From NCBI GenBank assembly GCA_017616705.1, contig JAFZXQ010000052.1:1-9476 (forward strand): 9,476 nt of DNA. The letters are read 5' to 3'. Position 1 is the stretch's first letter. Every line of letters starts with the position of its first letter. The position numbers were made by a program, and so were the translations under genes. The notes below the pieces were generated by a model, which was not told where the DNA came from, made no database searches, and saw nothing but the letters and a program-made list of their open reading frames with translations. This DNA is from Clostridia bacterium (GTDB taxonomy: Bacteria > Bacillota > Clostridia > Christensenellales > UBA1242). This document shows positions 6,610-9,476 of this stretch, in pieces.

Positions 6610-7497
6610 TTGAAAAGAGTTTGCCCAAAATGTGCTGAATTTGTTGATAAAAAAGCAAAAGTTTGCCCTTATTGTGGGGAAGAATTTGATAAAGAAAAAG
6701 AAATTAAAGTTGATGATAAATCAGCTGAATTTGACATCAGCGCAATGATAACTTATTCTGATGGCGAACCTGAAGTTAACCAAACTGAAGTTAGTCAAAC
6801 TGAAGAAAAAGAAACTGAAAATAATGAAACGCGTAAGCGCCATCCTCATAAGAAAAAACAACCCGCAAAGGAAGTTATTGATGCTAAAGTTGATGAAAAT
6901 GGCGAAATAAACGTTGAAACAAGAGATGTAACTTTCTTTGAAGGCGCAACTGATAATTATAGTGTTAAAGCCGCTCGTGGTGAAACGAAGAAACAAAAAC
7001 CAAAGTGGTGGGAGATTTATAAGTGGGCTGATATTTATCTTGCTCGCAAAAAGATAAACAAAGAAGTTAATAAAGCCGCAAGAGTTGAGCCGCCTTATGT
7101 TAACCATTGGGTTTTATTAACGTTAGCAATATTGTTTGGTTTTATGGGTGGGCATAACTATTACGCTAAAAACAATAGGCGCGGTTTGTTTATGACCTTT
7201 GCGCTTATTATAGCGCTAATTGTTGTTGCCGTTCCTGTTTTAAGAGATAACGTTGGAGTTTCAATTGGTGGTGGCCTTGGATTTATCGTTCTATCTTGCT
7301 GGATGTGGGATATTGTTGCAATAATTTGGCACAGGTTTAAATTTCGTGAGTCAAGGCTTCAATTTATTTGTAAGCTTAACCTTGCAACAAGAGAAAAACT
7401 TGGTGAAAAATATATTAACATTAAGGAATGGTTTATTCCTTATGAAGAAAGGAAATTGATTAAAATAAATGCTAAAAAAAGAAGAAAACAAAAATAA
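6610..7497 (+). CDS. Zinc-ribbon / TM2-like membrane protein of unknown function
   Basis: The protein has 295 residues from TTG 6610, or 298 if GTG 6601 is used. The N-terminus is a four-cysteine zinc ribbon: CPKC at 5-8 and CPYC at 19-22. An acidic, Glu/Thr-rich linker follows to about residue 75, then a basic patch RKRHPHKKK, more polar linker, and Trp-rich KPKWWEIYKW near 130-139. Hydrophobic segments lie at about 164-181, 195-210 and 217-240. The first carries GFMGGHNYYAKNNRRG, which resembles the GxxGxHxxY signature of TM2 domains, and the last contains WMWDIVAI, as TM2 helices end. The basic tail ends KKRRKQK. A membrane-anchored sensor or scaffold with a cytoplasmic zinc ribbon is plausible, but the function is unknown. 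It heads the operon and its 3' end overlaps mnmA by 29 nt in another frame. Confidence 0.75.
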   Translation: MKRVCPKCAEFVDKKAKVCPYCGEEFDKEKEIKVDDKSAEFDISAMITYSDGEPEVNQTEVSQTEEKETENNETRKRHPHKKKQPAKEVIDAKVDENGEINVETRDVTFFEGATDNYSVKAARGETKKQKPKWWEIYKWADIYLARKKINKEVNKAARVEPPYVNHWVLLTLAILFGFMGGHNYYAKNNRRGLFMTFALIIALIVVAVPVLRDNVGVSIGGGLGFIVLSCWMWDIVAIIWHRFKFRESRLQFICKLNLATREKLGEKYINIKEWFIPYEERKLIKINAKKRRKQK

Positions 7498-8581
7498 AAC
7501 AATTGTTGTTGGAATGAGCGGAGGTGTTGACTCTAGCGTTGTTGCGCTGCTACTTAAAGAGCAGGGCTATAACGTTATTGGCCTTTTCATGAACAATTGG
7601 GAAGAAGATGACTCTAACGGCGTTTGCACTAACGCTGATGATTTTGCTGACGTTAAGAGGGTTGCTTCAAAATTAAACATTCCTTATTATAGCGTTAACT
7701 TTGCTAAAGAATATCTTGATAGTGTTTTTAGCGAGTTTTTAAGAGAATATAAACTCGGAAGAACGCATAATCCTGTAGTTTTATGTAACCGCGAAATTAA
7801 GTTTGGCCCATTTTTAAAGTTTGCTAAAAAGATTGGGGCTGACATGATTGCAACGGGGCATTATGCTAATGTTGAAGAAAAAGATGGCTTATTTTATTTA
7901 GCAAAAGCAAAAGATCAAAACAAAGATCAAACCTATTTCTTAAATCAGTTAGGGCAAGATCAACTATCTTGCGTTATGTTTCCTATAGGGAATATGGAAA
8001 AACCTGAAATAAGAAAAATAGCCGAAGAAGCTGATCTAGCAACGGCGAAGAAAAAAGATAGCACAGGTGTTTGCTTTATTGGCGAACGTAACTTTAAAAA
8101 GTTTTTGCAAAGTTATCTTCCAGCAAAACCAGGCGACATTGTTGATAAGCGAACAGGCAAAGTTTTAGGAAAGCATGACGGGCTTATGTATTACACGCTT
8201 GGTCAAAGGCGTGGGCTTGGAATTGGCGGTCAGAAAGAAGGCAACGGCGAAAGCTTTTTCGTTGTTAGCAAAGACCTTGATAAAAACATACTTTATGTTA
8301 CTCAAGGCGAGGGCGATGAGATTTTAAGCGACGCGCTTATTGCAACCGGTTTTAACTGGATTCCTAAAAAGCCAGAAGAAAAAGAGTTTGATTGTTTCGC
8401 TAAGTTTAGATATCGTCAAGCCGAGCAAAAAGTTCACGTTAAGATTTTAGATAATGATAAAGTTAGGATTGAATTTAAAGTTAGGCAAAGGGCGATAACC
8501 CCTGGGCAATATGTTGTTTTATATGATGAAAAATATTGCCTTGGTGGCGGCGAGATTGACGAAGTTATAAAGGAGAAATAG
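7469..8581 (+). CDS. mnmA: tRNA-specific 2-thiouridylase MnmA
   Basis: MnmA activates U34 of tRNA-Lys, -Glu and -Gln with ATP and inserts sulfur, giving the s2U part of the wobble modification. The protein is 370 residues, the usual length. The PP-loop SGGVDSS is at 17-23, followed by the family block FMNNWEEDD (40-48). The two catalytic cysteines are present: Cys106 in NPVVLCNREIKFG and Cys202 in STGVCFIGER, equivalent to E. coli Cys102 and Cys199. TGHYA (129-133), KDQTYFL (152-158) and YTLGQRRGLGIGG (242-254) also fit. The C-terminal beta-barrel is complete. The start at ATG 7469 lies inside the upstream gene. The only SD-like sequence, AAAGGA at 7448-7453, is 15 nt away, so initiation is probably weak and helped by coupling. 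No cysteine desulfurase gene is adjacent. Confidence 0.96.
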   Translation: MLKKEENKNKTIVVGMSGGVDSSVVALLLKEQGYNVIGLFMNNWEEDDSNGVCTNADDFADVKRVASKLNIPYYSVNFAKEYLDSVFSEFLREYKLGRTHNPVVLCNREIKFGPFLKFAKKIGADMIATGHYANVEEKDGLFYLAKAKDQNKDQTYFLNQLGQDQLSCVMFPIGNMEKPEIRKIAEEADLATAKKKDSTGVCFIGERNFKKFLQSYLPAKPGDIVDKRTGKVLGKHDGLMYYTLGQRRGLGIGGQKEGNGESFFVVSKDLDKNILYVTQGEGDEILSDALIATGFNWIPKKPEEKEFDCFAKFRYRQAEQKVHVKILDNDKVRIEFKVRQRAITPGQYVVLYDEKYCLGGGEIDEVIKEK

Positions 8582-8582
8582 A

Positions 8583-9476
8583 ATGAAGAAAGTTGTTTTA
8601 ACTGGGATTAAACCAACCGGAATACCTCATATTGGCAACTATTTTGGCGCAATAAAGCCTGCGCTTGAATTTGCGTCAAATGATGAATATGATTGCTATT
8701 ATTTTATCGCTGATTATCATGCGCTTAACCAAATTAAAGACCCAGAAGTTTTAAAGAATTATGTTAAAGAACTTGCGTGCACGTGGCTTGCTTGCGGGAT
8801 TGACCCAAAGAAAGTTGTTTTTTATAAACAAAGTGATTTAAGCGAAGTAACAGAATTAACATGGCTTATTTCAAACGTAACAAGCAAGGGGCTTATGAAT
8901 AGGGCGCATGCTTATAAAGCATTAACCCAAAAAGCAACTGAAGAAGGCGCTGACCCTGATAGCCTTGTTAACATGGGTTTGTTTAACTATCCAATTTTAA
9001 TGGCAAGCGATATTTTAATTGTTAATTCAAATTTTGTTCCTGTTGGGCAAGACCAAAAGCAACACGTTGAAATGGCAAGAGATATCGCCCAGGCATTTAA
9101 TAAGACTTATGGAAACACGTTTGTTGTTCCTAAAGAATTAATTAAGAAAGACGTTGGCTTAATTTTAGGACAAGATGGAAGAAAAATGAGCAAGAGTTAT
9201 AACAACGTTATTCCGCTTTTCGCTCCAAGTGAGAAGTTAAGAAAACTTGTTATGAGCATCAAAACTGATAGTAGCCTTCCAACTGAGCCAAAACCAACCG
9301 ACAGCGCTGTTTTCAATCTTTATTCATTATTTGCTAACCATAGCGAACTTGAAGCCGAAAAGAAAAAATATCAAAAAGGGCTTAGCTGGGCTGAAGCAAA
9401 GCAAGACTTGTTTAGCGTTATGGAGAAAACAATTGCTCCAATGCGCGAGAAATATGATTATTATATGGCTCATTAC
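8583..9476 (+). CDS. trpS: Tryptophanyl-tRNA synthetase (3'-truncated)
   Basis: This cytoplasmic class I synthetase charges tRNA-Trp with tryptophan. The frame is open to the right edge, giving 298 residues; bacterial TrpRS is usually 330-400, so the C-terminus is missing. The class I signature appears as PHIGN (15-19) in TGIKPTGIPHIGNYFGA and KMSKS at 201-205. FNYPILMASDIL (134-145) and PVGQDQKQHVEMARD (153-167) match the conserved TrpRS core. An insertion-like stretch at 102-131 (KGLMNRAHAYKALTQ onward) and GQDGRKMSKSYNN look more like the longer TrpRS form of many proteobacteria than like Bacillus TrpRS. That comparison is from memory. AAAGGAG (8569-8574 core) is 8 nt before the ATG, inside the end of mnmA, and only 1 nt separates the genes, so the two are co-translated. 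Confidence 0.95.
   Translation, partial: MKKVVLTGIKPTGIPHIGNYFGAIKPALEFASNDEYDCYYFIADYHALNQIKDPEVLKNYVKELACTWLACGIDPKKVVFYKQSDLSEVTELTWLISNVTSKGLMNRAHAYKALTQKATEEGADPDSLVNMGLFNYPILMASDILIVNSNFVPVGQDQKQHVEMARDIAQAFNKTYGNTFVVPKELIKKDVGLILGQDGRKMSKSYNNVIPLFAPSEKLRKLVMSIKTDSSLPTEPKPTDSAVFNLYSLFANHSELEAEKKKYQKGLSWAEAKQDLFSVMEKTIAPMREKYDYYMAHY

Noticed and set aside
6721..7107. 128-codon minus-strand frame with hydrophobic, Phe-rich translation
   Set aside because: It is antisense to the acidic/basic linker of the zinc-ribbon protein, and Phe/Ser/Leu runs are the mirror of Lys/Glu/Thr codons. No start signal is seen.

Overview
The window is an AT-rich stretch of bacterial chromosome. It uses the standard code: TAA and TAG are the stops, and tryptophan is TGG. 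Shine-Dalgarno sequences are AGGAG/AGGAGG-like, and TTG serves as a start at least once. Low GC, strong preference for GTT/GCT/AAA codons and the gene families present suggest a low-GC Firmicute, probably an uncultured gut Clostridia- or Bacilli-type lineage. The lineage is inferred from base composition and protein look, not from a marker match. All convincing genes are on the + strand.

Layout. (1) Positions 1-5209 hold two large polytopic membrane proteins in tandem, 11 nt apart; the first is cut by the left edge. They are paralogues: each has a large extracytoplasmic domain with the same PTAIK...VVFYRN block, then four similar membrane segments and a Lys-rich cytoplasmic tail. Topology and sequence resemble VirB6/TrbL-like proteins of integrative conjugative elements, in particular the Mbov_0396 type. 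(2) Positions 5270-6286 encode a classical NAD-dependent glyceraldehyde-3-phosphate dehydrogenase. (3) Positions 6287-6609 are non-coding and unusually structured. Two long terminator-like hairpins share the same apical sequence TACAATGAGTA. They lie inside two sets of matched inverted arms, and the outermost arm is a perfect 19-bp inverted repeat that overlaps the gapA stop codon. A weak third hairpin and then a very good sigma-A type promoter follow. (4) Positions 6610-9476 form an operon: a zinc-ribbon/TM2-like membrane protein, mnmA (tRNA U34 2-thiolation, overlapping the previous gene by 29 nt) and trpS (tryptophanyl-tRNA synthetase, 1 nt after mnmA, cut by the right edge).

How the parts relate. 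The membrane pair looks like the end of a transfer or secretion-type apparatus cluster that abuts core metabolism. gapA probably has its own promoter in the 60-nt gap and ends at the hairpin region. The third block is a translation/tRNA operon with an uncharacterised membrane protein at its head. The most unusual content is the 265-bp inverted-repeat structure at 6268-6532 and the tandem membrane paralogues.
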